Shown piece by piece: positions 32,953 to 41,410 of a stretch of DNA of 64,000 nucleotides. The position numbers and the translations under genes are program-made. This stretch comes from Streptomyces sp. NBC_00878 (GTDB lineage Bacteria > Actinomycetota > Actinomycetes > Streptomycetales > Streptomycetaceae), in contig NZ_JAPEOK010000001.1 of NCBI RefSeq assembly GCF_026341515.1, positions 6,510,001 through 6,574,000 of the forward strand, written 5' to 3'. Under the pieces are notes generated by a model, which did no database searches, was not told the DNA's origin, and saw only the letters and a list, made by a program, of their open reading frames with translations. Position 1 is the stretch's first letter, and the number at the start of each line of letters is the position of its first letter.

Positions 32953-34251
32953 GTGACACCAGAACCATCAGAACCATCAGCGGACGCCCCCGCCCGCGCC
33001 ATCGAAACCGTCTTCCGCATCGAGTCGCCCCGCATCATCGCCGGTGTCGCGCGCATCGTGCGGGACGTCGGGATCGCGGAGGAACTGGCGCAGGACGCGC
33101 TGGTCGCCGCCTTGGAGCAGTGGCCCCGGGAGGGGGTGCCCGACAACCCCGGGGCGTGGCTCATGGCCACGGCCAAGCACCGGGCGATCGATCTCGTACG
33201 CCGGCGTGAGCGGTACGCGCGCAAGCTGGCGGAGATGGGGCGCAACCTGGAGGCCGCCGCGCCGCACGGGCACGTGGACGAACCGGCCGACCCGGACGAC
33301 ATCGACGACGACCTGCTGCGACTCGTCTTCACCGCCTGTCATCCCGTGCTGTCCGCCGAGGCCCGCATCGGCCTCACCCTGCGGCTGCTCGGCGGGCTGA
33401 CCACCGTCGAGATCGCCCGTGCCTACCTCGTCCCGGAGGCGACCGTCGCCCAGCGCATCGTGCGCGCCAAGCGGACGCTCGCCGCGAAGAGCGTCGCCTT
33501 CGAGGTGCCGTACGGGCCCGAGCGCGAGGCCCGGCTCGGGTCCGTACTCGAAGTCATCTACCTGATCTTCAACGAGGGGTACGCGGCCACCGCGGGCGAC
33601 GACCTGCTGCGCCCCGCGCTCTGCGAGGACGCCCTCCGACTCGCCCGCGTGCTGGCCGAGTTGATGCCCAAGGAACCCGAAGTGCACGGACTGGTCGCCC
33701 TGTTGGAGATCCAGGCGTCGCGGTCGGCCGCGCGCACCGGGCCGTCGGGCGAGCCCGTACTCCTCAAGGACCAGCAGCGTTCCCGCTGGAACCGGCTCCT
33801 CATCCGGCGCGGTTTCGCCGCCCTCGCCCGTGCGGAGACCGTGTCCACGGGGGCCATGTCCACGGGGGGTGTTCCGGGGCCGTACGTCCTCCAGGCCGCC
33901 ATCGCCGCGTGCCACGCCCACGCCCATACGTACGAGGAGACCGACTGGGCGCGGATCGCCACGTTGTACGGGCTGCTTGCAGCCCGCGCTCCGTCTCCGG
34001 TGGTGGAGCTGAACCGGGCCGTCGCCGTGTCCATGGCCGACGGGCCCGAGGCCGGGCTCGCCATCGTGGACGCGCTGGCCGCCGAACCGGCGTTGCGGGG
34101 CTATCACTTGCTGCCCAGTGTGCGGGGGGATCTGCTGGAGCGGGTCGGGCGGGTGGAGGAGGCGCGGGAGGAGTTCGAGCGGGCAGCTTCTTTGACGCGG
34201 AATGAGCGGGAGAGGGGGCTTTTGCTGGAGCGGGCCCGTTCCGCGCACTAG
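32953..34251 (+). CDS. ECF sigma factor with C-terminal TPR-like extension (ECF42-like)
   Basis: A 432-residue sigma factor, about twice the usual ECF length. The sigma-2 region is at residues about 20-90 (RIVRDVGIAEELAQDALVAA, NPGAWLMATAKHRAIDLVRR), the sigma-4 helix-turn-helix at about 135-185 (GGLTTVEIARAYLVPEATVA), and a helical extension follows from residue 195 with FNEGYAA and TPR-like helices to the end. Proteins of this type lack a classical anti-sigma factor; the extension and a DGPF protein are thought to control them. Start GTG 32953. The DGPF partner is immediately upstream. Confidence 0.93.
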   Translation: MTPEPSEPSADAPARAIETVFRIESPRIIAGVARIVRDVGIAEELAQDALVAALEQWPREGVPDNPGAWLMATAKHRAIDLVRRRERYARKLAEMGRNLEAAAPHGHVDEPADPDDIDDDLLRLVFTACHPVLSAEARIGLTLRLLGGLTTVEIARAYLVPEATVAQRIVRAKRTLAAKSVAFEVPYGPEREARLGSVLEVIYLIFNEGYAATAGDDLLRPALCEDALRLARVLAELMPKEPEVHGLVALLEIQASRSAARTGPSGEPVLLKDQQRSRWNRLLIRRGFAALARAETVSTGAMSTGGVPGPYVLQAAIAACHAHAHTYEETDWARIATLYGLLAARAPSPVVELNRAVAVSMADGPEAGLAIVDALAAEPALRGYHLLPSVRGDLLERVGRVEEAREEFERAASLTRNERERGLLLERARSAH

Positions 34252-34295
34252 CTCCGCCGGGGCGCTCCACTGGGGGCGGGTCTGAGGCTGCGGGT

Positions 34296-34345
34296 TTGTG
34301 GGGGCTGAGCGCGCGGTTCCCCGCGCCCTCAACGGGGCGTGGTAG
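34296..34345. repeat. Dispersed GC-rich intergenic repeat
   Basis: GGGGGCTGAGCGCGCGGTTC continuing into CCCCGCGCCC: a partial copy of the repeat seen at 4471-4552, placed downstream of the sigma factor gene. Confidence 0.6.
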
Positions 34346-34433
34346 CCCGAACGCGTCACCCACCGAGACCCCGTCCCCGTGCCGTGTCACGGTGGGACCA
34401 CCTGTTGCCACCACCGGACCCAGGAGCCCCGCC

Positions 34434-35588
34434 ATGGCAGATCTGCAGGATGAACTGCACGAAACCGCCGAGGTCGGCGAGCTGGATCACCCCGCTGTCG
34501 AGGGGGAGTTCGAGCGGCGGAAGGCGGCTGATGTCGATGCCGACGCGAAACCGGACGCGGAACCGGACGCGGACGGGGACGACGACCCCCTCGTCCGCGC
34601 GCACGCCCTCCTCGCCGCTCACCCCGTCGCCGACGGCTACAGCGGGCTGCCGTGGGCGCTGCGGCACCTGCCCTGGTACGACCTGGAGCTCGGCGAGAGC
34701 ACGGTCGACACGGATGTGCCCCGGCTGAGGGAAGGGCACGTGGGGGCGTTGTTCTGGTCGCTGCATCTGTCCGAGGGGCTCGTCGGCGAGCGGGCCGTCG
34801 GGGCCACCCTGGAGCAGTTCGACCTGGCGAAGAGCGTGGTGGAGGCCCATCCGGAGGGCCTGCGGATGGCACACAGCGCGGCGCAGATCACGGACGCCAG
34901 GAACTACGGGCGGGTCGCCGTGGTGCTTGGTCCCGCGGCCGCCGCCGCGCTGGACGACTCGCTGGGCATCCTGCGCGCGCTGCACACTCTCGGCCTGCGC
35001 GTTCTCACCCTCTCCGGCGTGTCCTGGGCCGGCGAGAACGGGCTGACCAGGTTCGGTGAGGAGGTCGTACGCGAGGTGAACCGCATCGGCGTACTCATCG
35101 ACCTGTCCGGCGCCTCCGACGCGACCGTCCGCCGCGCCCTCGGCATCTCCAAGACCCCGGTCGTGTGCACCCGCTCCGCCGCCCGCGCCCTGCGCCCCCA
35201 CCCGGCGAACCTCCCCGACGACGTGCTCGTCGAACTCGGCGCCACCAAGGGCCTGTGCCTCGTGCCGCTGACCGCCGAGCAGACGGGCCCGTCGATACGG
35301 GACGTCGCTGACCACCTCGACCACGTACGCGCGCTCGCGGGCCCGGAGTGCGTCGGCCTCTCGGGGACGTACGACTCCGGGGCCGCCCACCCCCAGGACC
35401 TGTCCGACGCCTCGGGCTATCCGCGCCTCGTCGCCGAACTCCTCGTCCGCGGCTGGTCCGAGTCCGACCTGGCCCTGCTCACCTGGGGCAACGTCCAACG
35501 CGTCCTGCGCAGCGCGGACTTCGCGGCCCGCGCCGCCCGCAGCCGCCGGGAGCCGTCCACGGCGAAGATCGCCGAGCTGGACGGGTAG
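34434..35588 (+). CDS. M19 membrane-dipeptidase paralogue lacking zinc ligands
   Basis: A 384-residue protein that follows the renal-dipeptidase (M19) fold from about residue 60 to 360. At the sites of the binuclear zinc centre the residues are changed: DGHxD is ADGYSGLP, the bridging Glu motif IEGG is VVLGP, the SHS strand is VVCTRSAA, and GGDFDG is LSGTYDS. Hydrolysis of dipeptides is therefore unlikely; a structural or binding role is more plausible. The N-terminus is an acidic repeat (DADAKPDAEPDADGDDD). ATG 34434 follows CAGGAG. No signal peptide is seen. Confidence 0.82.
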   Translation: MADLQDELHETAEVGELDHPAVEGEFERRKAADVDADAKPDAEPDADGDDDPLVRAHALLAAHPVADGYSGLPWALRHLPWYDLELGESTVDTDVPRLREGHVGALFWSLHLSEGLVGERAVGATLEQFDLAKSVVEAHPEGLRMAHSAAQITDARNYGRVAVVLGPAAAAALDDSLGILRALHTLGLRVLTLSGVSWAGENGLTRFGEEVVREVNRIGVLIDLSGASDATVRRALGISKTPVVCTRSAARALRPHPANLPDDVLVELGATKGLCLVPLTAEQTGPSIRDVADHLDHVRALAGPECVGLSGTYDSGAAHPQDLSDASGYPRLVAELLVRGWSESDLALLTWGNVQRVLRSADFAARAARSRREPSTAKIAELDG

Positions 35589-35649
35589 CTCCCCGGGATG
35601 CGTAGCCCCCCGCCCCGGCACCGGGGCGGAAGCCTCAGTAGCCGATGCC

Positions 35650-36051
35650 TCAGGAGGCGCAGAGGCAGAACGGGTGGCCGGCCGGGTCCGCGTACACCCG
35701 CCATGTGCGCTTCTGGTCCTCCGCGTCGAGGACCTTCGCCCCCAGCGCCAGGACCTCCTTCTCCGCCGCGTCCAGGTTCTCGACCGTGAGGTCCAGATGG
35801 AACTGCTGCGAGCCGTCCTGTGACGGCCACCTCGGCGGTACGTGACCGGGGGCGGACTGGAAAGCGAGCTCCTGTCCGTCGGGCAGCCGCAGGACGACCC
35901 AGTCGGCTGCACCCTCGGTCTCGACGGTGCTGCCGCCCGGCTCCTCGGCGTAGAGCGTGACCTTGCCGCCCAGCACCTCGGCGTAGAACGCGGCGAGCGC
36001 GCGGGGGTCGGGACAGTCCAGAACGACGGAGCCCAGTGTGGCGAGTGCCAT
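35650..36051 (-). CDS. VOC-family (glyoxalase/bleomycin-resistance fold) protein
   Basis: A 133-residue single VOC domain: GSVVLDCPDPRALAAFYAEV at the start, QQFHLDLTVENLDAAEKEVL in the middle and VYADPAGHPFCLC at the end. Metal ligands may be His in FHLD and Glu or His in the last strand, but the enzyme activity is not known. ATG 36051 has AGGAGGAAG upstream; the frame runs 26 codons further without a better site. It is divergent from the CGNR regulator. A paralogue is at 46183-46548. Confidence 0.87.
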   Translation of the reverse strand: MALATLGSVVLDCPDPRALAAFYAEVLGGKVTLYAEEPGGSTVETEGAADWVVLRLPDGQELAFQSAPGHVPPRWPSQDGSQQFHLDLTVENLDAAEKEVLALGAKVLDAEDQKRTWRVYADPAGHPFCLCAS

Positions 36052-36077
36052 GACTTCCTCCTGTGGTGTCCATGCAG

Positions 36078-36147
36078 TCCATGCCATGGATGCAGTCCGT
36101 GCGGTCCATGCATCGCTTGTTACCGGCAAGGCGAGTCAGCCGGTAAC
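36078..36147. promoter_or_regulatory. Operator-like palindromes between VOC and CGNR genes
   Basis: TCCATGCCATGGA (36078-36090, perfect 6-1-6) is flanked by TGCAGTCC direct repeats. A perfect 9-base inverted repeat follows, GTTACCGGC against GCCGGTAAC (36119-36147), with more GGTTAC/GGTAAC half-sites up to the CGNR start. This suits autoregulation and control of the VOC gene by the CGNR protein. Confidence 0.5.
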
Positions 36148-36187
36148 GGTTACTCCATGCTCCCCCATAAGGGGTAACGTCGCAACC

Positions 36188-36688
36188 ATGAATGACCGCG
36201 CGCCCGCACCAGGCGGACTGGCCCTGATCCAGTCCCTGGTGAACACCCTCGACATCGAGTCGGGCCGCGATGCCCTGGACACGGCCGAGGGGCGCGCGCG
36301 GCTGGACCTGACGGAGGCCGACGTGGAGGCCGCGCGGGAACTGCGCGAGTCGCTGCGCGTCGTCTGCCTCGCGCACGCGGGCCATCCGGCACACCGGGAG
36401 GTACGCCCCCTCGACGAGCTGCTCGCGTCTGCCCCGCTCGTCCTCACGGTTACGGAGGCGGACGGCTCGGCGGCCCTCCGGCCCGTGGACCCGGCCTCCC
36501 TCGCCTCCCGCGTGGCGGCGGCCGTCGCCGAGTCCCTCACGACCGGCACCTGGCTCCGCCTCAAGGCCTGCGAGGCGCCGGACTGCCACTGGGCGTACTA
36601 CGACCGCAGTCCGGCGGGCCGTGGCCGCTGGTGCTCGATGGCGGTCTGCGGGGCACGGGCGAAGATGCGCCGCTATCGCGCGAAGTAG
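36188..36688 (+). CDS. CGNR zinc-finger transcriptional regulator
   Basis: A 166-residue protein of the ABATE/CGNR type: an N-terminal ligand-binding-like domain (ALIQSLVNTLDIESGRD) and a C-terminal zinc finger with CEAPDCHWAYYDRS, then WCSMAVCGARAKMRRYR (four cysteines, about residues 124-160). In this protein the finger reads CGAR instead of CGNR. It is probably a local repressor of the divergent VOC gene. Start ATG 36188. Confidence 0.9.
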   Translation: MNDRAPAPGGLALIQSLVNTLDIESGRDALDTAEGRARLDLTEADVEAARELRESLRVVCLAHAGHPAHREVRPLDELLASAPLVLTVTEADGSAALRPVDPASLASRVAAAVAESLTTGTWLRLKACEAPDCHWAYYDRSPAGRGRWCSMAVCGARAKMRRYRAK

Positions 36689-36757
36689 CCCGTGCCCGTG
36701 CCCGTGCCGGGCCCGGCCCCGGGGGCCGCCCGTGCTGGGCAGCCCCTCCCGTGACCA

Positions 36758-37573
36758 CTACTGCTGCGGGACGTCCTGTTCCTCCCTCGCCGCCGCGCGC
36801 GACCCCACCAGGAGGAGGCACAGCACGGCCACGCCCGCCACCACTCCGGCCAGGACGAGCAGGCCGTCGAGGCCCCGGGCGGAGGCCGTCGGTTCGAGGG
36901 CCTGCGGGGTGACCGCGCCACCCGCCGCGGGATCCGCGGCAGCACTCGAAGTGGGCGGCGCGGAAGGTGACTTGGCGGAATCGGGCGACTTGCCGCGAGG
37001 TGCCGATGTGGTCGGCGCGACCGGAGCCTTGGTCACCCCGCCCTGCCCGTTCCCCGAGCCCGAGCCTGTCCCTTTCCCTGTCCCCGAGCCCGTCCCGGTT
37101 CCCGTTCCCGTTCCCGTCCCGGTTCCGGACTCGTCATGATCGGAACCCGCGTGCGAATGGGTCGGTGTCGCCGACGGCGCCGCCGCCCGGACCACGATCC
37201 GCGCCGTCATGTCCGGATGCACGGTGCAGTAGTACCCGTACGACCCGGCCGTCGTGAACGTGAAGCTCCAGCTCTGCCCCTTCTGCAGCATCGGCGAGTG
37301 GAGGGAGACCGGCCCGGAGGTGGTCTTCACGTCGTGCGGGGCCGTGTCCTGGTTGGTCCAGGTCACCGTGGAGCCCACCGGGACGGTGAGGGTCGCGGGG
37401 CTGAACGCGTACCCCTTCATCGCCACCCGGAAGGTGGCCGCCGACGCGGGCGGTCCGGGCACGGCCCACACCAGCAACAGCGGTACGAGCAGCGCCAGTA
37501 CGGAGAGTGCGGCGGGCAGCGAGAGCTTCCGTCCCCGTCCCCGTCCCCGACGACCCCGCCACCCCGCCCTCAC
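36758..37573 (-). CDS. Membrane-anchored cupredoxin
   Basis: A 271-residue exported copper protein: arginine-rich start, signal segment (LSLPAALSVLALLVPLLLVW, then ASAA), a plastocyanin-like domain at about residues 45-130 with copper ligands His in DTAPHDV and Cys-His-Met in YGYYCTVHPDM, a Gly-Thr repeat linker, a Ser/Pro-rich spacer and a C-terminal transmembrane anchor (LLVLAGVVAGVAVLCLLLVG). Start GTG 37573 overlaps the YceI stop (GTGA). It is the last gene of the copper cluster. Confidence 0.9.
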   Translation of the reverse strand: MRAGWRGRRGRGRGRKLSLPAALSVLALLVPLLLVWAVPGPPASAATFRVAMKGYAFSPATLTVPVGSTVTWTNQDTAPHDVKTTSGPVSLHSPMLQKGQSWSFTFTTAGSYGYYCTVHPDMTARIVVRAAAPSATPTHSHAGSDHDESGTGTGTGTGTGTGSGTGKGTGSGSGNGQGGVTKAPVAPTTSAPRGKSPDSAKSPSAPPTSSAAADPAAGGAVTPQALEPTASARGLDGLLVLAGVVAGVAVLCLLLVGSRAAAREEQDVPQQ

Positions 37574-38082
37574 GCGAACTCCGCGGCGAGCAGCAGCCGC
37601 AGTCGGGTCGCCGGGCGCAGCCGCGGCAGCCGGAAGCCGGTGGCACGGCGGAGCAGCCGGTACGGGAGCCGGGCCGCGCCCACCACCAGCAACCGGCCCT
37701 CGGCGCACCTCACGACGCGCAGCCGCAGCAGCACGGGGAACGCGACTCCCCGTACGTCGAGGTCGGCGATGAGCTGCACGTGCCGCCCGTCGGCCAGGGG
37801 TTCCACGTGCTCGGAGACCAGCGAGGCCTTCATCGGGCGGGCGAAGTCGAAGCGGAACACGGGCCGTTCATCCAGGGACTGGGTCTCGGACTCGGTCTCA
37901 GTCTCGGATTCGGTCTCAGTCTCGGACTCGGGGACCGTGAGTGAGGCCCCCGTCAGGGTGACGCGGTGTCGCAGGGTCGCCAACGGCCCGTAGTACGCAG
38001 TGAGTTCGACGAAGGACCGGCCGGGTGCGACGGCGTACCGGCCGGGGGGAGGGGAGAGGGCGGGCAGGGTGACGGTCGTCAT
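37570..38082 (-). CDS. YceI-family protein
   Basis: A 170-residue YceI-like lipocalin-fold protein: PPPGRYAVAPGRSFVELTAY at the start, and FDFARPMKASLVSEHVEPLA with HVQLIADLDVRGVAFPVLLR later. YceI proteins bind isoprenoid-like lipids. An acidic Ser-Glu-Thr repeat at about residues 52-68 interrupts the barrel and looks like a slippage expansion. No signal peptide is seen, so it may be cytoplasmic. It overlaps the cupredoxin gene by four bases. Confidence 0.87.
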   Translation of the reverse strand: MTTVTLPALSPPPGRYAVAPGRSFVELTAYYGPLATLRHRVTLTGASLTVPESETETESETETESETQSLDERPVFRFDFARPMKASLVSEHVEPLADGRHVQLIADLDVRGVAFPVLLRLRVVRCAEGRLLVVGAARLPYRLLRRATGFRLPRLRPATRLRLLLAAEFA

Positions 38083-38150
38083 CCTGGTTCTCCTTCCGAG
38101 GAGAAACCGAGCGGGGATGGGAGAGGCGGGGGTGGGAGAGAATGAGCGCC

Positions 38151-38193
38151 GGACGCCGGGCCGGCCGACTGAGCCTCGGCCGGCCCGGCGTCC
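38151..38193 (-). terminator. Hairpin terminator of the cupredoxin gene
   Basis: A perfect 17-bp stem (38151-38167 against 38177-38193) with a 9-base loop, just after the stop at 38219 on the - strand. No T-run follows, which is usual in high-GC actinobacteria. Confidence 0.8.
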
Positions 38194-38218
38194 TCCTACG
38201 GCGGCGATGCCGCCGGTG

Positions 38219-39298
38219 TCAGCAGCTGCTGGTCAGATAGCCCGTCGTGGGTGCGAGCAGGTGCTCGGCCCAGACCGTGTGCATCTTCACGTAGCTGTCG
38301 ACGTTGAGCAGATCGGTGACCTGCTGGCCGAGCGACTCCTCCAGATGCGCCGAGTTGACGTGCTGGAGCAGCACGCCGAGGGTGTCGTCGACGACCGTGC
38401 CGCCGCCTTCCGTGGCGGGCTTGAGGATGCTCTCGATCCATACGGTGTGCATCTTGATGTACGAGTCGAGGGCCAGCGCGTCCTGCACCTGCTCGCCCGG
38501 AGAACGCTCCAGGTGCGCGGCGTTGAGGTGCTGCAGGATCGGCAGCAGTACGTCCTGGACGCTGGCGCACTGCTCGTCGCCACCGCCCCCGCCGCCTGTG
38601 CTGCCTTCCGTGCTCCCACCCGTGCTGCCACCGCTGGTGCCGCCGGAGCTGCCTCCGGACGTGCCGCCGGTGTCACCCCCGCTCGTACTGCCCGAGCCGG
38701 AGCCCCCGGTCGAGCCTCCCGACGTACCGCCGGTGGAGCCGCCGGACGTACCGCCGGAGCTGCCCCCGGAGGTACCCCCTGTGCCGGACCCGCCGGTGGA
38801 ACCTCCGGTGGACCCGCTGTCGTCCGCGACGACCTTCACGGACGCCACCATGTCCGGGTGCACCGCGCAGTAGTACTCGTACGTCCCCGCAGTGGTGAAG
38901 GTGTACGACCAGGAGTCGCCCTGCTGGAGGGTGCCCGAGTCGAACTTCTTCGGTCCCTTGGTGGTGGTGACGGTGTGCGGGGCCGTGTCGTGGTTGGTCC
39001 ACTGGACGGTCTCGCCGACCTTGACGACCAGCTGCTTTCCGTCGCCGAACTTGTTGCCCATGATGGCGACCTGGTGGTCGGCCGCGGCGGCTGCCGCCGG
39101 CTTGACGTCGGCCGACTCGGCTGCGGGCGCCTGAGCCGCGCCCGCCGCCGAGTCCGTCGTCGACGCCGAACCGGCCGTCGCCTGCAACAGGCCCAGGCTC
39201 AGCACCGCCGCGAAGGCGGCGCCGAGTCCGGCGACGAGCAGGGCCCGGTTCCCGGCGGGCGCCCGGCGGCGCCGTTCGCCGGTGTCTTTTCTGCGCAT
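38219..39298 (-). CDS. Secreted cupredoxin with duplicated C-terminal module
   Basis: A 359-residue exported protein. The signal segment (ALLVAGLGAAFAAVLSLGLL) lies at about residues 20-40; a plastocyanin-like domain follows (about 75-160; copper ligands His in DTAPHTV and Cys, His, Met in YEYYCAVHPDM), then a 75-residue Gly-Ser-Thr linker, then two copies of a ~50-residue module (LLPILQHLNAAHLERSPGEQ and LGVLLQHVNSAHLEESLGQQ, each ending in SYxKMHTVWxE). The module is not one I recognise. A TTG one codon earlier is an alternative start. It is followed by a strong hairpin. Confidence 0.9.
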   Translation of the reverse strand: MRRKDTGERRRRAPAGNRALLVAGLGAAFAAVLSLGLLQATAGSASTTDSAAGAAQAPAAESADVKPAAAAAADHQVAIMGNKFGDGKQLVVKVGETVQWTNHDTAPHTVTTTKGPKKFDSGTLQQGDSWSYTFTTAGTYEYYCAVHPDMVASVKVVADDSGSTGGSTGGSGTGGTSGGSSGGTSGGSTGGTSGGSTGGSGSGSTSGGDTGGTSGGSSGGTSGGSTGGSTEGSTGGGGGGDEQCASVQDVLLPILQHLNAAHLERSPGEQVQDALALDSYIKMHTVWIESILKPATEGGGTVVDDTLGVLLQHVNSAHLEESLGQQVTDLLNVDSYVKMHTVWAEHLLAPTTGYLTSSC

Positions 39299-39347
39299 CA
39301 ACGCAACTCCCTTGTCTGTGAGGGGATTTCGGGGTTTGAGGAGGAAG

Positions 39348-40748
39348 TCAGCGACCCGGATCGGCCGTGACCAGCAGACTCGTCACGGCGAGCACGACGA
39401 GGACGAGCCCCGTCTCCGCCGCGACCGAGTAACCGAAGGGCCGCACGGTGGCGGCCTCGCCGCGCAGCAGCACGGCGAGTTCGAGACGCGTACGCACCCA
39501 CTGCCGACTGCGCCACGCGGCGAACAGAACGAGGGCCAGCACACCGGTCTTGACCAGCAGCAACTGCCCGTACGAGGTGTGCAGCAGGGCGTCGTACGAG
39601 CCGACGACCTGCCAGGCCAGCACGAGCCCGGCGACGGCGATCGCGGCAACCGACGCGCCCGCGAGCTTCGAGTAGCGGGGCACGACCAGCGTCAGTTCGT
39701 CGGGGTCACGGCGCGGCAGCACCGCCACCGCGAGCATGACCAGACCGCCGATCCACAGACTCGCCCCGAGCAGATGCACCAGGTCGGCCAGCGCGCCCCA
39801 AGTCGGCTCCGTGCCCTCGGAGTTGTGGCCCGTCATGCCGGTCGTACGCAGCAGCCCGAGCGACACGGCGAGGGCACCCACCCGCCAGCCGGGCGAGCGT
39901 GCTGTACGCCCACCGCCCTGCAACAGCGCGCTCAGCACCACGGCGGCGAGTACCCAGAGCAGCCCGCGGGCGGCGAGCGCGATGCCCGGCTCGGTGGTGA
40001 GCACGTTCGCGTACACCGACGCCGAGAGCGCGTCACGGAGGCTGCCCAACTCGGCGTACGCGCCCTGCAGTCCGAGCGCCGCGACCGTCGAGAGCAGCCC
40101 GGCGCCCCAGGCCAGGGCGAGCATCGTCCGCGCCCGCGGCTCACCCGCCCCACGGGGCCAGAGCAGCGCGACGAACGCGATGCCGCCGATGAACAGGGCC
40201 AGCGAGAGATAACCGGCCCAGCGAGCGGCGACGAGGCCGCGCCGCACCGAGGGGGAGAGCGCGGGGGCGGCCTCGTCGCCGCGGTCCTGGGCGGCGGCGG
40301 CCGTCGCGTCCGTATCGCCACCGCCACCGATACCGCCACCGATACCGATACCGATACCGATACCGATACCGAACGTGAGCCGGCCGGAGGAGGCGTGCCC
40401 GTCCTCCTCGTCGATGACGGACCAGGTGAGGGCGAGTTCGCCGGTCCGAGGAGGTACGCCGCTGAGCGCGGCCCGCACGGTGTCGCCGCCCGCGCCCGGG
40501 GCGCGGGAGACGGGGAGCCGGTCGCCGTCGGGCGTCATGACGCGTACGTCGGACAGCTCGACGGGCTCGTCAAAGGTGAGCGTGACGTGCGCGGGCGCCT
40601 TGCCCAGTTCCGCGCCGTCCTTGGGAGTTGAGCGGACCAGCTCGGTGTGCGCGGAGGCGGGGGTCGCACCGACGAGGACGTAGAGGCCGTACAGGAGAAC
40701 GGTGAGGAGGACGAGGAGGGGAGCGAGGCGGCGACGTCGTGTTGTCAC
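39348..40748 (-). CDS. CopC-CopD fusion copper-resistance protein
   Basis: A 466-residue membrane protein: signal segment, CopC domain (about 33-130, beginning ASAHTELVRSTPKDGAEL, with His ligands in SAHTE and EDGHAS), a Gly-Ile repeat linker, then an eight-helix CopD domain (WAGYLSLALFIGGIAFVALL onwards, with LVHLLGASLWIGGL and GHNSEG). It would bind copper outside and carry it across the membrane. It is preceded, with a four-base overlap, by a His-rich membrane protein gene. The GATACC hexanucleotide repeat at 40341-40370 encodes the linker. Confidence 0.92.
   Translation of the reverse strand: MTTRRRRLAPLLVLLTVLLYGLYVLVGATPASAHTELVRSTPKDGAELGKAPAHVTLTFDEPVELSDVRVMTPDGDRLPVSRAPGAGGDTVRAALSGVPPRTGELALTWSVIDEEDGHASSGRLTFGIGIGIGIGIGGGIGGGGDTDATAAAAQDRGDEAAPALSPSVRRGLVAARWAGYLSLALFIGGIAFVALLWPRGAGEPRARTMLALAWGAGLLSTVAALGLQGAYAELGSLRDALSASVYANVLTTEPGIALAARGLLWVLAAVVLSALLQGGGRTARSPGWRVGALAVSLGLLRTTGMTGHNSEGTEPTWGALADLVHLLGASLWIGGLVMLAVAVLPRRDPDELTLVVPRYSKLAGASVAAIAVAGLVLAWQVVGSYDALLHTSYGQLLLVKTGVLALVLFAAWRSRQWVRTRLELAVLLRGEAATVRPFGYSVAAETGLVLVVLAVTSLLVTADPGR
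40341..40370. repeat. Five tandem GATACC units in the CopC-CopD linker
   Basis: Five exact 6-bp units, encoding Gly-Ile dipeptides on the - strand between the CopC and CopD domains. It is a microsatellite-like tract that could vary linker length. Confidence 0.85.
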
Positions 40749-41410
40749 GGGGTGGCCCCCGCGGCGTCCGGGGTGTCCGAAGCATCCGGGGCGGAGAGGA
40801 GGTTCGGCGTGGCGATTCCGACGCAGAGGGAGGGGGCCGGCTCGGGTGTCGGTTCCGTGCCGCCCAGGAGACCGAGGGCCTGGCCCGTGAGCCCGGAGAT
40901 CCCGGTGAGCAGGGGGCGTACGAGGCGTACGTCGCCGTCGTCGCAGGAGCCGTCGCCCGAGGGCTCCTCACCCGTGGAGCCGGAGGGGGAAGGGGCGGGA
41001 GTGGGCGTGGAGGGTGTGGTTCCGTCCCCGCCGTGGCCATCGTGGCCCCCGCCTCCGGACCCCCCGCTCCCGCTCCCGGTCCCGGTCCCGGTTCCGTGCC
41101 CGGCGTGGCCGCCGTCCCCGATCGGTACGACGCCTGTGCCGATCGGCAACTCGCCTGACCCGACCGGGACTTGGGGTGCGGGAGCCGCTCCACCCGGCGT
41201 GTCCTCGCCCGGCGCCGGAGCCGTACTGGGCGGTGCCGTCGCCGCCGGTGGCGACGTGGGCGGCACGGCGGCCTGCGCCGACCCCGACGACGACGGGGCG
41301 CCGATCCCCGAGGCGTAGCCGAGCACGATCACCACGGCGCCCACGAGCGCGCCCGCGACCACCTCGTCGCGGTGATCCCTCGGCCAATCCGCCCTGTTGA
41401 ACAGGGGCAT
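40745..41410 (-). CDS. Membrane-anchored low-complexity protein of the copper cluster
   Basis: A 221-residue protein with an N-terminal helix (residues about 17-35, VVAGALVGAVVIVLGYASGI), a Pro/Ala/Ser-rich stretch, a Gly-His region (GGHAGHG and GGGGHDGHGG, about 100-135) that may bind copper, and a C-terminal part with two cysteines (GSCDDGDVRLV and APSLCVGIA). No family is recognised. ATG 41410 has AGGAGTGATC upstream. It is the first gene of the copper operon (ATGA overlap with CopC-CopD). Confidence 0.75.
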   Translation of the reverse strand: MPLFNRADWPRDHRDEVVAGALVGAVVIVLGYASGIGAPSSSGSAQAAVPPTSPPAATAPPSTAPAPGEDTPGGAAPAPQVPVGSGELPIGTGVVPIGDGGHAGHGTGTGTGSGSGGSGGGGHDGHGGDGTTPSTPTPAPSPSGSTGEEPSGDGSCDDGDVRLVRPLLTGISGLTGQALGLLGGTEPTPEPAPSLCVGIATPNLLSAPDASDTPDAAGATP

